Shown: positions 1-8,458 of the stretch, in pieces
Layout of the letters: every line of letters starts with the position of its first letter
Numbering within the stretch: position 1 is the first letter of the stretch
NCBI GenBank assembly: GCA_965116665.1
Contig: OZ220709.1
Span: 3,100,001-3,164,000, forward strand
Length of the DNA stretch: 64,000 nucleotides
DNA from: Aldehydirespirator sp965116665
GTDB taxonomy: Bacteria > Actinomycetota > Acidimicrobiia > Acidimicrobiales > Aldehydirespiratoraceae
Direction: 5' to 3'
Made by a program: the position numbers and the translations under genes
Notes under the pieces: generated by a model
What the model was told of the DNA's origin: nothing
What the model saw: only the letters and a program-made list of their open reading frames with translations
Databases searched by the model: none

Positions 1-1223
1 GCGACGGGCTGCTCGGTCCGGGCGGGACGATCATCGAGCCCACCTCGGGCAACACCGGTGTCGGCCTCGCCATGGTGGCCGCCCAGCGGGGCTACCGGTG
101 CATCTTCGTGATGACCGACAAGGTGAGCACCGAGAAGGTGCGGCTGCTACGGGCCTACGGCGCCGAGGTGGTGGTGTGCCCGGTGGCGGTCGCCCCCGAC
201 GACCCCGACTCCTACTACTCCACTGCCGAGCGGCTCATGCGTTCCACGCCGGGCGCCTACCAGCCCAACCAGTACTTCAACCAGGCCAACCCGCTGGCCC
301 ACGAGCAGACCACCGGACCCGAGCTGTGGCGCCAGACCGGCGGGCGCATCACCCACTTCGTGGCCGGTGCGGGCACCGGCGGGACCCTCAGCGGCGTGGG
401 CCGGTACCTCAAAGGACAGAACCCCGCGGTGCAGGTGATCGCGGCCGACCCCGAGGGCTCGGTGTTCAGCGGCGGCTCGGGACGCCCCTACCTGGTGGAG
501 GGCATCGGCGAGGACTTCTGGCCCGAGACCTACTACCCGGAGCTGGTGGACAGGGTCATAGCGGTGTCCGACCAGGCGTCCTTCGACATGGCCCGGCTGG
601 TCTCGCACCGCGAGGGCCTCCTGATCGGCGGCTCGGGCGGAACCGCGGTGTGCGCGGCCGCGGAGGTGGCTTCGGACTGCGGCCCTGATGCGGTGGTCGT
701 GGTGCTGCTGCCCGACTCCGGGCGCGGCTACCTCTCCAAGGTGTTCGACGATGACTGGATGGCGACGCACGGGTTCCTGATCGGTGAGCATCCGTGCGTC
801 AAGGACGTGCTCGACGCCAAGGAGGACGCCCTGCCGCCGCTGGTGTACGTCAACCCCACCGACCCGGTGAGCCTGGCCGTGACCCGCATGCGGGACAACG
901 GGCTGAGCCAGCTGCCGGTGGCCAAGGGCGAGATGCCGCTGGCCGCGGCCGAGGTGATGGGCGCGGTGCACGAGCTGCAGCTCATGGCCCTGGCCTTCGA
1001 CGGTGACCTGCTGGGCCAGCCGGTGGAGAACGTGATGAGCAGACCGCTGGAGCAGATCGGGATCGGCGAGTCGGTGGCGCTGGCGGTGACCAGGCTGGAG
1101 CGGTCGCCGGCTCTGCTCGTGCTGGACGGGGGCAGGCCTCGGGCGGTGGTCTCCAGCACCGATGTGCTCAGCTACCTGTCGTCCAACGCCGACGGCGGGC
1201 TCTCGCAGGGACAGCTGCTGTGA
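1..1223 (+). CDS. cbs: cystathionine beta-synthase (5'-truncated by window edge)
   Basis: PLP enzyme joining serine (or O-acetylserine) and homocysteine to cystathionine, the first step of transsulfuration. The reading frame is open from base 3, so the start lies upstream of the window and the PLP lysine is not in view. The first visible residues give the EPTSGNTG substrate loop of the cysteine synthase/CBS fold, followed by GTGGTLSGVGRYLK and the GGSGGT phosphate-binding loop. After the catalytic domain come two C-terminal CBS repeats (roughly the last 130 residues), which favour CBS over CysK/CysM; these repeats bind adenosyl ligands in some family members. The stop overlaps the next gene by 4 bp (GTGA), so the two are probably translationally coupled. 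A CBS-domain cysteine synthase is the alternative. Confidence 0.9.
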   Translation, partial: DGLLGPGGTIIEPTSGNTGVGLAMVAAQRGYRCIFVMTDKVSTEKVRLLRAYGAEVVVCPVAVAPDDPDSYYSTAERLMRSTPGAYQPNQYFNQANPLAHEQTTGPELWRQTGGRITHFVAGAGTGGTLSGVGRYLKGQNPAVQVIAADPEGSVFSGGSGRPYLVEGIGEDFWPETYYPELVDRVIAVSDQASFDMARLVSHREGLLIGGSGGTAVCAAAEVASDCGPDAVVVVLLPDSGRGYLSKVFDDDWMATHGFLIGEHPCVKDVLDAKEDALPPLVYVNPTDPVSLAVTRMRDNGLSQLPVAKGEMPLAAAEVMGAVHELQLMALAFDGDLLGQPVENVMSRPLEQIGIGESVALAVTRLERSPALLVLDGGRPRAVVSSTDVLSYLSSNADGGLSQGQLL

Positions 1224-2362
1224 GCAAGAGCACCTGGGGATTCGAGACCCGGGCCATCCATGCCGGCCAGGAACCCGACGAGGCCACCGGAGCGATCACC
1301 GTTCCCATCCATCTGGCCACCACCTTCGTGCAGCCGGCGCCGGGACAGCACCGGGGCTACGAGTACTCGCGCACGTCGAACCCGACCCGGGCCGCGCTGG
1401 AGTGCAGCGTGGCCGGGCTCGAAGGCGCCGCCCACGGGTTCGCGTTCGCCAGCGGCATGGCCGCCGAGAACGCCCTGGTGGGCCTGCTGCGCCCCGGCGA
1501 CCACGTCGTGCTCGGCGACGACGCCTACGGCGGGACCTTCCGGCTGATCGCCCGCGTCTACGGCGAGCGGGGGATCGAGTGGTCGGCGGTGGACCTGACC
1601 GACGCAGGCGCCCTGGCCGCCGCCCTGCGCCCCGAGACCCGCCAGGTGTGGATGGAGACCCCCACCAACCCCATGCTGACCGTGGTCGACATCGCGGCCA
1701 CAGCCGGCGCGGCCCACTCGGTCGGGGCCCGCCTGGTGGTGGACAACACCTTCGCCACCCCGTACCTGCAGAACCCGCTGGGCTTGGGCGCCGACGTCGC
1801 GGTCCACTCCTCCACCAAGTACCTGGGCGGGCACTCCGACGTGGTGGGCGGCTTCATCGCGGTCGACGACGACGGGCTGGCCGAGCAGCTGGCCTTCGTG
1901 CAGAACGCGGCCGGAGCGGTTCCCAGCCCGTTCGACTGCTACCTGCTGCTGCGGGGCATCAAGACGCTGGGTGTGCGGATGGACCGCCACTGCGACAACG
2001 CGGCGGAGGTCGCCGCCTACCTCGACGACCACCCCGCGGTGGACCGGGTGCTGTACCCGGGGCTGGCTGACCATCCGGGCCATCGGATCGCGACCCGCCA
2101 GATGAGCGGGTTCGGCGGGATGGTGTCGTGCGTGCTGGCCGGCGGGGAGGCGGCCGCGGTGGCCGCGGTCAGCTCGACCCGGGTGTTCCAGCTGGCCGAG
2201 TCGCTGGGAGCGGTGGAATCGCTGATCGAGCAGCCCTCCACCATGACCCACCTCTCGGTGGCCGACTCGCCCCTGGCCGTCGACCCCGGGCTGATCCGCC
2301 TGTCGGTGGGCATCGAGTCCATCGACGACCTGCTCGCCGACCTCGACCAGGCCCTGCGCTAG
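1220..2362 (+). CDS. metB: cystathionine gamma-synthase / gamma-lyase (Cys/Met metabolism PLP enzyme)
   Basis: A 380-residue fold-type I PLP enzyme, full length for the family. The N-terminus (FETRAIHAGQEPDE) is typical of actinobacterial MetB/CGL proteins. The PLP lysine is K200 in STKYLGGHSDVVGG, and the EYSRTSNPTR segment is the usual phosphate and active-site stretch contributed by the neighbouring subunit. It either makes cystathionine from activated homoserine or splits cystathionine to cysteine. Being coupled to a cystathionine beta-synthase (GTG start overlapping its stop) points to gamma-lyase activity in reverse transsulfuration, but sequence alone does not separate the two activities. 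The next gene converges on the other strand 25 bp away. Confidence 0.9.
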   Translation: MSKSTWGFETRAIHAGQEPDEATGAITVPIHLATTFVQPAPGQHRGYEYSRTSNPTRAALECSVAGLEGAAHGFAFASGMAAENALVGLLRPGDHVVLGDDAYGGTFRLIARVYGERGIEWSAVDLTDAGALAAALRPETRQVWMETPTNPMLTVVDIAATAGAAHSVGARLVVDNTFATPYLQNPLGLGADVAVHSSTKYLGGHSDVVGGFIAVDDDGLAEQLAFVQNAAGAVPSPFDCYLLLRGIKTLGVRMDRHCDNAAEVAAYLDDHPAVDRVLYPGLADHPGHRIATRQMSGFGGMVSCVLAGGEAAAVAAVSSTRVFQLAESLGAVESLIEQPSTMTHLSVADSPLAVDPGLIRLSVGIESIDDLLADLDQALR

Positions 2363-2387
2363 AACTCCCGGCCAGGCCCGGCCCGGA

Positions 2388-3977
2388 TCACTCCCACTCG
2401 ATGGTGGCCGGGGGTTTGGAGGTGATGTCGTAGGCCACCCGGTTCACGCCACCGACCTCGGCGATCACCCGGCTGCTCATGGCCTCGAGCACCTCGTGGG
2501 GCAGCCGGGCCCAGTCGGCGGTCATGGCGTCGGAGCTGGTGACGGCCCGGATCACGACCGGGCGCCCGTAGGTGCGCTCGTCGCCCATCACCCCGACGGT
2601 GCGGATGTCGGGCAGCACCGCGAACGACTGCCAGATCTCGCGCTCCAGGCCGGCCTTGCGCAGTTCGTCGCGGACGATGGCGTCGGCCTGGCGGAGGGTG
2701 GCGGCCGCGGCGGGGGTCACCTCGCCGATGATGCGCACGGCCAGGCCGGGGCCGGGGAAGGGCTGGCGGTGCACGATCTCGTCGGGAAGGCCCAGCTCGG
2801 CGCCCACCGCCCGCACCTCGTCCTTGAACAGCGACCGCAGCGGCTCGACCAGCTCGAAGTCGAGGTCCTCGGGCAGCCCGCCCACGTTGTGGTGGCTCTT
2901 GATGGTGGACGAGTGGGTGGTGGCGCCCGACTCGATCACATCGGGATAGAGGGTCCCCTGCACCAGGAAGCCGGCGTCGGGAGCATGGCGGCGGGCCCGC
3001 TCGAAGGCTCGGATGAACTGCTCGCCCACCACCTTGCGCTTGGCCTCGGGCTCGGTGACGCCCTCCAACGCGGCGAAGAACTCGGCCGCCGCGTCGAGGC
3101 GCACCAGATCCACCCCGAAGTGGCGGCCGAACGTCTCCTCCACCTGGTCGGCCTCGCCCTCGCGCAGCAGGCCGGTGTCGACCAGCACGCACGTCAGCCG
3201 GTCGCCGATGGCCCGGTGCACCAGGGCTGCGGCCACCGCCGAGTCCACACCCCCCGACAGCCCGCAGATGGCGCGGCCCTCGCCGACCTGGTCGCGGACT
3301 GAGGCCACCGAGGCGTCGATGATCGAGTGCATGGACCAGCTCGGGCCGGCGTCACACGCTTGGCGCAGGAAGCGCTCGATCACCTGCAGTCCGTGGGGCG
3401 TGTGCTGCACCTCGGGATGGAACTGCACGCCGTAGAGGCCGCGGCCGGGGTCCTCGAACGCGGCCACCGGCGATGCCGCGGTGGACGCGGTGACGGTCGC
3501 ACCCGGCGGCGGGTCGACGATGGCGTCGAAGTGGCTCATCCACACCGGCTGCGACGCCGGCAGACCCGACAGCAGCGTCCCGGCGTCGTCGTGGGCCACA
3601 GTCATCTCGGCCCGGCCGTACTCGCCCCGCTCGTTGGGGCCGACCGAGCCGCCGAGCTGCTCGGCGATGAGCTGCGCGCCGTAGCAGATGCCCAGGATCG
3701 GCACCCCCAGCCCGTAGATCCCGGCGTCGAGGCTGGGCGCGCCCGCCACGTGCACCGAGGCCGGGCCCCCGCTGAGGATCACGCCGGCCGGCCGGCGGTC
3801 GGCGATCTCGGCCGCGGTGATCGTCGACGGCACGATCTCGCTGTACACCTGGCACTCTCGCACCCGCCGGGCGATCAACTGCGCGTACTGGGCACCGAAG
3901 TCGACCACCAGCACGGTGTCGAACCCGCCGCCCGGGCCCGCCGGGGCCCGGTCCACTATCGCGGCCGCGCCGGCCAC
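2388..3977 (-). CDS. guaA: GMP synthase (glutamine-hydrolysing)
   Basis: Converts XMP to GMP using ATP and glutamine. The 529 residues hold a class I glutamine amidotransferase domain (VVDFGAQYAQLIARRVRE near the N-terminus; nucleophile Cys in ILGICYGAQ; His/Glu in the FHPEV region), then an ATP pyrophosphatase domain with the PP-loop GLSGGVDSAVAA, and the C-terminal dimerisation domain ending in KPPATIEWE. The start used is GTG at 3977; a shorter start a few codons on cannot be excluded because homologues begin close to the FDTVLVVDFG motif. The IMP dehydrogenase-like guaB3 lies just upstream on the same strand, a usual actinobacterial pairing. Confidence 0.97.
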   Translation of the reverse strand: MAGAAAIVDRAPAGPGGGFDTVLVVDFGAQYAQLIARRVRECQVYSEIVPSTITAAEIADRRPAGVILSGGPASVHVAGAPSLDAGIYGLGVPILGICYGAQLIAEQLGGSVGPNERGEYGRAEMTVAHDDAGTLLSGLPASQPVWMSHFDAIVDPPPGATVTASTAASPVAAFEDPGRGLYGVQFHPEVQHTPHGLQVIERFLRQACDAGPSWSMHSIIDASVASVRDQVGEGRAICGLSGGVDSAVAAALVHRAIGDRLTCVLVDTGLLREGEADQVEETFGRHFGVDLVRLDAAAEFFAALEGVTEPEAKRKVVGEQFIRAFERARRHAPDAGFLVQGTLYPDVIESGATTHSSTIKSHHNVGGLPEDLDFELVEPLRSLFKDEVRAVGAELGLPDEIVHRQPFPGPGLAVRIIGEVTPAAAATLRQADAIVRDELRKAGLEREIWQSFAVLPDIRTVGVMGDERTYGRPVVIRAVTSSDAMTADWARLPHEVLEAMSSRVIAEVGGVNRVAYDITSKPPATIEWE

Positions 3978-4059
3978 AACCGGGCGGCACGCCTTCTGTG
4001 TGCAGAAACCCGGTTTATCGCCGGGAAACCGCGCCCAGAACGGTGACGGCGCCGGTGGG

Positions 4060-5169
4060 TCACGGCGAGACGATGGCTACCGCGGCCCGCTGGAAGTCCT
4101 TCACGTCGGTGTAGCCGCACTTGGCCAGCGACGTGCGCAGCCCGCCCATCATGTTGGTGGTTCCCTCCGGATCGAGGGCCGGGCCGTGGAGGATCTCCGC
4201 CAGCGTGCCGTGCGGCTCGACACCGGTGATCCGGCCCCTCGGCAGCGTGGGGTGGCCGGCCGACAGGTCCCAGTGCCGCCCCGGGCAGGGCGAGTCCGAT
4301 GCCAGCGCCAGCGGCAGGCCCAGCATGACGGCGTCGGCGCCGCACACGATGGCCTTGGCGATGTCTCCCGCATTGCGCATGGTCCCGTCAGTGATCACAT
4401 GGCAGTACACGCCGGTCTCGTCGAGGTGGCGCATACGGGCGGCGCGGGCATCCGCGATGGCGGTGGCCTGAGGTGCGTCCAGTCCCAGCACATGGCGACT
4501 GGTGCCGACATGGCCCGAGCCGGCCCCCACGAGCACGCCGGCCGCGCCGGTGCGCATCAGGTGCAGGGCAGCCTGGTAGCTCACGCAGCCACCGACGATC
4601 ACCGGGGTGTGCATGCGGCGGATGAACGTCTTGAGGTTGAGGGGATCGGCAACCGAGGACACGTGCTCGGCCGACACGATCGTGCCCGAGATGACCAGCA
4701 GATCGATCTCGGCACCGATGGCGTGAGGGGCCAGCTCCACCGCCCGCTGGGGCCGTACCCGGCCCGCGGTGCGGACCCCCGTCTCGGCTATCTCTGCGAT
4801 GCGAGCGGCCACCAACTCGGGCTGGATCGGGCGGGAGTAGAGCTCGCGCAGGCGGCCGGCTGCGGCCTCCAGCGGCAGGTCGCCCAGCTCGGCCAGCTCC
4901 GAGGCGGGGTCCTCGCAGCGGGTCCACACACCCTCGAGGTCGAGAACCCCGACCCCTCCGAGCTGGCCCATCTGCACCGCGGTGGCCGGGCTGGTGACGC
5001 TGTCGGCGAAGGCCGCCAGCACGGGGATGTCGAAGCGGTAGGCGTCGATCTGCCAGGAGATGTCCACGTCGGAGGGATCCCGGGTGCGCCGGCTGGGGAT
5101 GATGGCGATCTCATCGAGCCGGTAGGCGCGGCGACCTGACTTGCCCAGCCCGATCTCGATCTCAGCCAC
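4060..5169 (-). CDS. guaB3: GuaB3-family IMP dehydrogenase-related protein lacking the catalytic cysteine
   Basis: A 369-residue TIM-barrel protein of the IMPDH/GMP reductase superfamily, with the GuaB3 hallmarks: N-terminus MAEIEIGLGKSGRRAYRLDEI, no CBS domains, and a place next to guaA. The family loop that normally carries the catalytic cysteine (GxxCT[ST]R) reads GHVGTSR here, so residue 222 is Gly (codon GGC at 4504-4506) where Cys is expected. The following VLGLDAPQATAIADA matches the family, so the alignment is secure. If the reading is right, ordinary IMP oxidation through a thioimidate intermediate should be impossible, and a regulatory or other nucleotide-binding role is more likely. 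The housekeeping guaB is not in this window. Confidence 0.9.
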   Translation of the reverse strand: MAEIEIGLGKSGRRAYRLDEIAIIPSRRTRDPSDVDISWQIDAYRFDIPVLAAFADSVTSPATAVQMGQLGGVGVLDLEGVWTRCEDPASELAELGDLPLEAAAGRLRELYSRPIQPELVAARIAEIAETGVRTAGRVRPQRAVELAPHAIGAEIDLLVISGTIVSAEHVSSVADPLNLKTFIRRMHTPVIVGGCVSYQAALHLMRTGAAGVLVGAGSGHVGTSRHVLGLDAPQATAIADARAARMRHLDETGVYCHVITDGTMRNAGDIAKAIVCGADAVMLGLPLALASDSPCPGRHWDLSAGHPTLPRGRITGVEPHGTLAEILHGPALDPEGTTNMMGGLRTSLAKCGYTDVKDFQRAAVAIVSP

Positions 5170-5215
5170 GGCGGTGTTTCCGGTCCCCGACGCCAGGCAC
5201 CGAACGAGCCTAGCC

Positions 5216-5284
5216 CGCGCCGGCTGTAGCGGTCGCGACAGTCAGCAGGCCGCGCCGGCTGTAGCGGTCGCGACAGTCAGCAGC
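5216..5284. repeat. 35-bp tandem duplication at the end of the NUDIX gene
   Basis: Two copies of a 35-bp unit beginning CGCGCCGGCTGTAGCGG, at 5216-5250 and 5251-5284; they differ only at the last bases. The second copy encodes the end of the NUDIX protein (VATATAGAA), while the first lies just past its stop codon. The pattern matches a slippage or unequal-crossover duplication of the gene's 3' end. Confidence 0.85.
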
Positions 5285-5967
5285 CGGCGTAGCACGCCTG
5301 CGGTCGCCCCCCACACGGTGTCCCCCGGCAGTTCAAAGAACGTCATGGTGCGCTCGCCGCCGAATGCCTCGCCCAACGACCAGACCTCCTCGCGCCAGGC
5401 CTCGGGGTCCGTCAGCTCGGACAGCGCGACGTGCAGCACCCGCTCGACCTCGGCCGGGTCGGGGACCAGCTCCGGGCGCCCCTCGACGGTGGCCACGAAC
5501 GGGCACACCAGCGAGCGGGATCCCACCGTGACGAAGCGGTCCAACCGCCCGACCTTCCGCACCGCGCCCGGGTCCAGCCCGATCTCCTCGGACGCCTCCC
5601 GAACCGCGGTGGCCCACAGATCGGCGTCGCCCGGCTCCCGCCTGCCACCGGGGAACGAGACCTCGCCGGCGTGGTGGCGCAGGTGCCAGGCCCGCCGGGT
5701 GAGAACCACCCACGGCTCGCCGCCGTGCTCATAGAGCAGCACCAGCACCCCCGACGGCGCCGATTCCGGCACCGCCGAGGCGGGAGACGGAAGGAGCGTG
5801 GAGGGAGCGGCCGAGACCGCCTGGACCACCCGTTCCAGGCTGGGTCGGCGACGATGCTCGGGAAGCTCTGCCCACGGAGCCGCTCCACCCATCCAGGCCT
5901 GCTGCGGGCGGGGGATGTGCTGGGAACCGCCCCTGCCGCCAGGAGCCGGTGGCGGCTCGAACACCAC
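5242..5967 (-). CDS. NUDIX hydrolase, CoA pyrophosphatase-like
   Basis: The Nudix box is clear: FPGGRREPGD followed by AVREASEEIGL, matching the spacing of the CoA/acyl-CoA diphosphatase subfamily (NudL/YeaB type), which cuts CoA to phosphopantetheine and 3',5'-ADP. A Pro/Ser-rich N-terminal stretch precedes the domain. The start is uncertain: GTG at 5967 (241 residues) is used because it lies just after the upstream 55-residue gene ends; ATG at 5892 (216 residues) is an alternative. The open frame runs further upstream, but that part overlaps the small gene in another frame. The 3' end is tandemly duplicated. The exact substrate is inferred only from the box signature. Confidence 0.85.
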   Translation of the reverse strand: MVFEPPPAPGGRGGSQHIPRPQQAWMGGAAPWAELPEHRRRPSLERVVQAVSAAPSTLLPSPASAVPESAPSGVLVLLYEHGGEPWVVLTRRAWHLRHHAGEVSFPGGRREPGDADLWATAVREASEEIGLDPGAVRKVGRLDRFVTVGSRSLVCPFVATVEGRPELVPDPAEVERVLHVALSELTDPEAWREEVWSLGEAFGGERTMTFFELPGDTVWGATAGVLRRLLTVATATAGAAC

Positions 5968-5987
5968 CGCCGGGGTTGCCGGCTCGG

Positions 5988-6155
5988 TCAGGACCCGTCC
6001 TCGCCGCCGCCCGCGGCCGCCGCCAAGTCCTGGAGAAGGTCCCGAAGGCCGCCGGTCTTGAGATCGCTCATCACCCGGCCCGGCGGGGTCTCGCCCCGCT
6101 CCCACTCCTCCCAGTGGTCCAGCAGCTTGCGCGGGTCCGGCGCCGGGCGATCCAT
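5988..6155 (-). CDS. small conserved-looking protein, 55 residues, unknown function
   Basis: A short ORF from ATG 6155 to TGA 5988. The protein starts MDRPAPDPRKLLDHWEEWER and continues with GETPPGRVMSDLKTGGL and a short Ala/Gly-rich tail. It is charged, probably helical, and has no signal peptide or membrane segment. The composition is coherent rather than random: acidic/aromatic LLDHWEEWE, then a basic GRVMSDLKTGGLRDLL segment. I recall short proteins of this look near NUDIX or pyrophosphatase genes in high-GC actinobacteria, but cannot confirm it here. It lies 20 bp before the NUDIX start on the same strand and is probably co-transcribed with it. Function unknown. Confidence 0.7.
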   Translation of the reverse strand: MDRPAPDPRKLLDHWEEWERGETPPGRVMSDLKTGGLRDLLQDLAAAAGGGEDGS

Positions 6156-6278
6156 CCTGGTGAGGCTACCGGCGCCATTCCGGGTCCAGAGTTTGCAGCG
6201 GTGTCACCAGCCAGGCCGGCGGGGGGCCTCGGGGCAATGGCGGCGCTTGAGCCGGCCGGGACGCCGCCCGGGCGCGGA

Positions 6279-6305
6279 GGAGCCCGAGCTCATCGCTCGG
6301 GCTCC
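6279..6305 (-). terminator. hairpin terminator downstream of groEL
   Basis: A perfect 11-bp stem (GGAGCCCGAGC / GCTCGGGCTCC) with a 5-nt loop, starting 26 bp after the groEL stop. There is no T-run, which is common for actinobacterial intrinsic-like terminators. Confidence 0.7.
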
Positions 6306-6330
6306 TTGGGGGGTTCGCGGGGGCGAACGG

Positions 6331-7977
6331 CTACATCATGCCGCCCATGCCTCCCATGCCGTCCATGCCTCCGCCGGGGGGACCGGGCGGGGGCTTCTCT
6401 TCGGGCTTGTCGGCCACGAGCACCTCGGTGGTGAGCATCAGGCCGGCGATCGACGCCGCGTTCTGGAGCGCGGCCCGGGTCACCTTGACCGGGTCGATCA
6501 CGCCGGCGCCGATCAGGTCGACGATCTCGCCCGCGACCGCGTCGAAACCCTCCGAGCCGGAGGCGGATTCGACCTCGCGTACCACGATGGCACCCTCATG
6601 GCCGGCGTTCTCGGCGATCAGCCGGGTCGGCGCGGAGAGGGCCTCTCCGATGATCCGGGCTCCGGTGGCCTCATCGCCTTCCAGGCTGGCAGCAACCTCA
6701 GCCACCGCAGCGCGGCTTCGCAGCAGGGCCGTGCCGCCACCGGCGACGATGCCCTCGTCGATAGCCGCCCGGGTGGCCGAGATGGCGTCCTCGATGCGGT
6801 GCTTGGTCTCCTTGAGTTCCACCTCGGTGGCCGCGCCCACCTGGACGACGGCCACGCCGCCGGCCAGCTTGGCCAGACGCTCCTGGAGCTTCTCGCGGTC
6901 CCAGTCCGAGTCGGTGTTCTCGATCTCGGTCTTGATCTGGCTGACGCGGCCCTCGACGTCGGCGGTGTCGCCGGCGCCCTCAACGATGGTGGTGTCGTCC
7001 TTGGTGATGACCACCTTGCGGGCCGAGCCCAGCAGCGACAGGTCGACCGAGTCGAGCTTGAGCCCGACCTCCTCGGCGACGACCTGGCCGCCGGTGAGGA
7101 TGGCCATGTCCTGGAGCATCGCCTTGCGGCGCTCGCCGAAACCGGGGGCCTTGACCGCGGTGGAGTTGAACGTGCCGCGGATCTTGTTGACCACCAGCGT
7201 GGCCAAGGCCTCGCCCTCGACGTCCTCGGCGATGATCAGCAGGGGCTTTCCCGTCTGCATGACCTTCTCGAGCACCGGCAGCAGGTCCGAGACCGCGCTG
7301 ATCTTGCCCTGGTTCAGCAGGACGTAGGGCTCCTCGAGCACTGCCTCCTGCCGCTCGGGGTCGGTGACGAAGTACGGCGACAGGTAGCCCTTGTCGAACT
7401 GCATGCCCTCAACGAAGTCCAGGTCCATGCCGAATGTGTTGCTCTCCTCGACGGTGATCACGCCGTCCTTGCCGACCTTGTCGAAGGCCTCGGCCAGGGT
7501 CTCGCCCACCGCGGCGTCCGCTGCGGAGATCGAGGCCACCGACTGCACCTTCTCCTTGTCGGTGGACACCGGCACGGCCTGCTCGGCCAGCGCGTCCACC
7601 GCGGCTGTCACCGCGGCATCGATGCCCCGCTTGAGAGCCATGGGGCTGGCGCCGGCGGCCACGTTGCGCAGCCCCTCCCGCACCAGGGCCTGGGCCAGCA
7701 CCGTGGCGGTGGTGGTCCCGTCACCGGCGATGTCGTTGGTCTTGGTGGCCACTTCCTTCACGAGCTGGGCGCCCATGTTCTCGAACTTGTCGTCGAGCTC
7801 CACCTCGCGGGCGATGGACACGCCGTCGTTGGTGATGGTCGGCGCACCGAACTTCTTGTCGAGCACCACGTTGCGGCCCTTGGGGCCGAGCGTGACCTTC
7901 ACCGCGTCGGCGAGCTTGTTGACGCCCGTCTCGAGGCCCCGGCGGGCCTCCTCGTCGAACTTGAGGATCTTCGGCAT
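6331..7977 (-). CDS. groEL: chaperonin GroEL
   Basis: A 60-kDa chaperonin of 548 residues, full length; it forms the double ring that folds proteins with GroES. It begins MPKILKFDEEARRGLETGVN, has the ATP-site motif GDGTTTATVLAQ (catalytic Asp region) and the GGGTALL stretch, and ends with a Gly-Met-rich tail (GGMDGMGGMGGMM) typical of GroEL copies that assemble in an operon with GroES. It lies 8 bp after groES and shares the CIRCE-controlled promoter upstream. A second, groES-less groEL, common in actinobacteria, is not in this window. Confidence 0.98.
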   Translation of the reverse strand: MPKILKFDEEARRGLETGVNKLADAVKVTLGPKGRNVVLDKKFGAPTITNDGVSIAREVELDDKFENMGAQLVKEVATKTNDIAGDGTTTATVLAQALVREGLRNVAAGASPMALKRGIDAAVTAAVDALAEQAVPVSTDKEKVQSVASISAADAAVGETLAEAFDKVGKDGVITVEESNTFGMDLDFVEGMQFDKGYLSPYFVTDPERQEAVLEEPYVLLNQGKISAVSDLLPVLEKVMQTGKPLLIIAEDVEGEALATLVVNKIRGTFNSTAVKAPGFGERRKAMLQDMAILTGGQVVAEEVGLKLDSVDLSLLGSARKVVITKDDTTIVEGAGDTADVEGRVSQIKTEIENTDSDWDREKLQERLAKLAGGVAVVQVGAATEVELKETKHRIEDAISATRAAIDEGIVAGGGTALLRSRAAVAEVAASLEGDEATGARIIGEALSAPTRLIAENAGHEGAIVVREVESASGSEGFDAVAGEIVDLIGAGVIDPVKVTRAALQNAASIAGLMLTTEVLVADKPEEKPPPGPPGGGMDGMGGMGGMM

Positions 7978-7985
7978 CGGATACC

Positions 7986-8276
7986 TCAGACGACCTTGGC
8001 GAGCACGTCGCGGGCGTTGAGGATCAGCAGATCCTCGCCGTCGACGGTGATCTCGGTGCCGCCGTACTTCGAGTAGACGACGGTGTCGCCCACCGCTACG
8101 TCCATGGGGATGAGCTCGCCGCTGTCGTCGGACCGGCGACCGGGGCCTACCGCCAGTACGTCGCCCTGCTGGGGCTTCTCCTTGGCGGTGTCGGGGATGA
8201 CGAGACCACTGGCCGTGGTCTCCTCGGCGTCGCCGGGCCGCACAACGATGCGATCCTCGAGTGGCTGCAGGTTCAT
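7986..8276 (-). CDS. groES: co-chaperonin GroES
   Basis: A 96-residue heptameric lid of the GroEL chamber. The start ATG at 8276 is fixed by the family N-terminus MNLQPLEDRIVVRP and by a GGGAGG Shine-Dalgarno 5-6 nt upstream; longer in-frame starts would run into the promoter/operator. The mobile loop (EETTASGLVIPDTAKEKPQQG) and the roof region are present. It is first gene of the heat-shock operon, and the CIRCE element in its leader implies repression by HrcA. Confidence 0.98.
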   Translation of the reverse strand: MNLQPLEDRIVVRPGDAEETTASGLVIPDTAKEKPQQGDVLAVGPGRRSDDSGELIPMDVAVGDTVVYSKYGGTEITVDGEDLLILNARDVLAKVV

Positions 8277-8361
8277 GTGTCCTCCCGGACTCCTGTTCTT
8301 GGATTGGCTTGTTCCTAGTGGCCGGGGCGGCCTGTTGTTGCCCTCAGCCACGACACGGGAA

Positions 8362-8388
8362 TTGGCACTCTCCCGTGACGAGTGCCAA
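8362..8388 (-). promoter_or_regulatory. CIRCE operator (HrcA-binding inverted repeat)
   Basis: TTGGCACTC, nine spacer bases, GAGTGCCAA: a perfect 9-bp inverted repeat matching the CIRCE consensus TTAGCACTC-N9-GAGTGCTAA at all but one position per arm. It abuts the -10 box of the groES promoter, where bound HrcA would block transcription until heat stress. Confidence 0.95.
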
Positions 8389-8416
8389 CGATACGGCCCG
8401 TCCGGGGGTGCCACAA
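8388..8416 (-). promoter_or_regulatory. predicted sigma-A-type promoter of groES-groEL
   Basis: On the minus strand TTGTGG (8416-8411), a 17-bp spacer and TATCGT (8393-8388), immediately upstream of the CIRCE element. Confidence 0.7.
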
Positions 8417-8458
8417 CGCGCGGACTGGGCCTTCTATGTGCGAGCGCAGGCAGGGATC

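Noticed and set aside
5431..8076. 881-codon open frame on the plus strand
   Set aside because: Antisense to the NUDIX gene, groEL and groES; low-complexity Gly/His/Val-rich translation without any domain.
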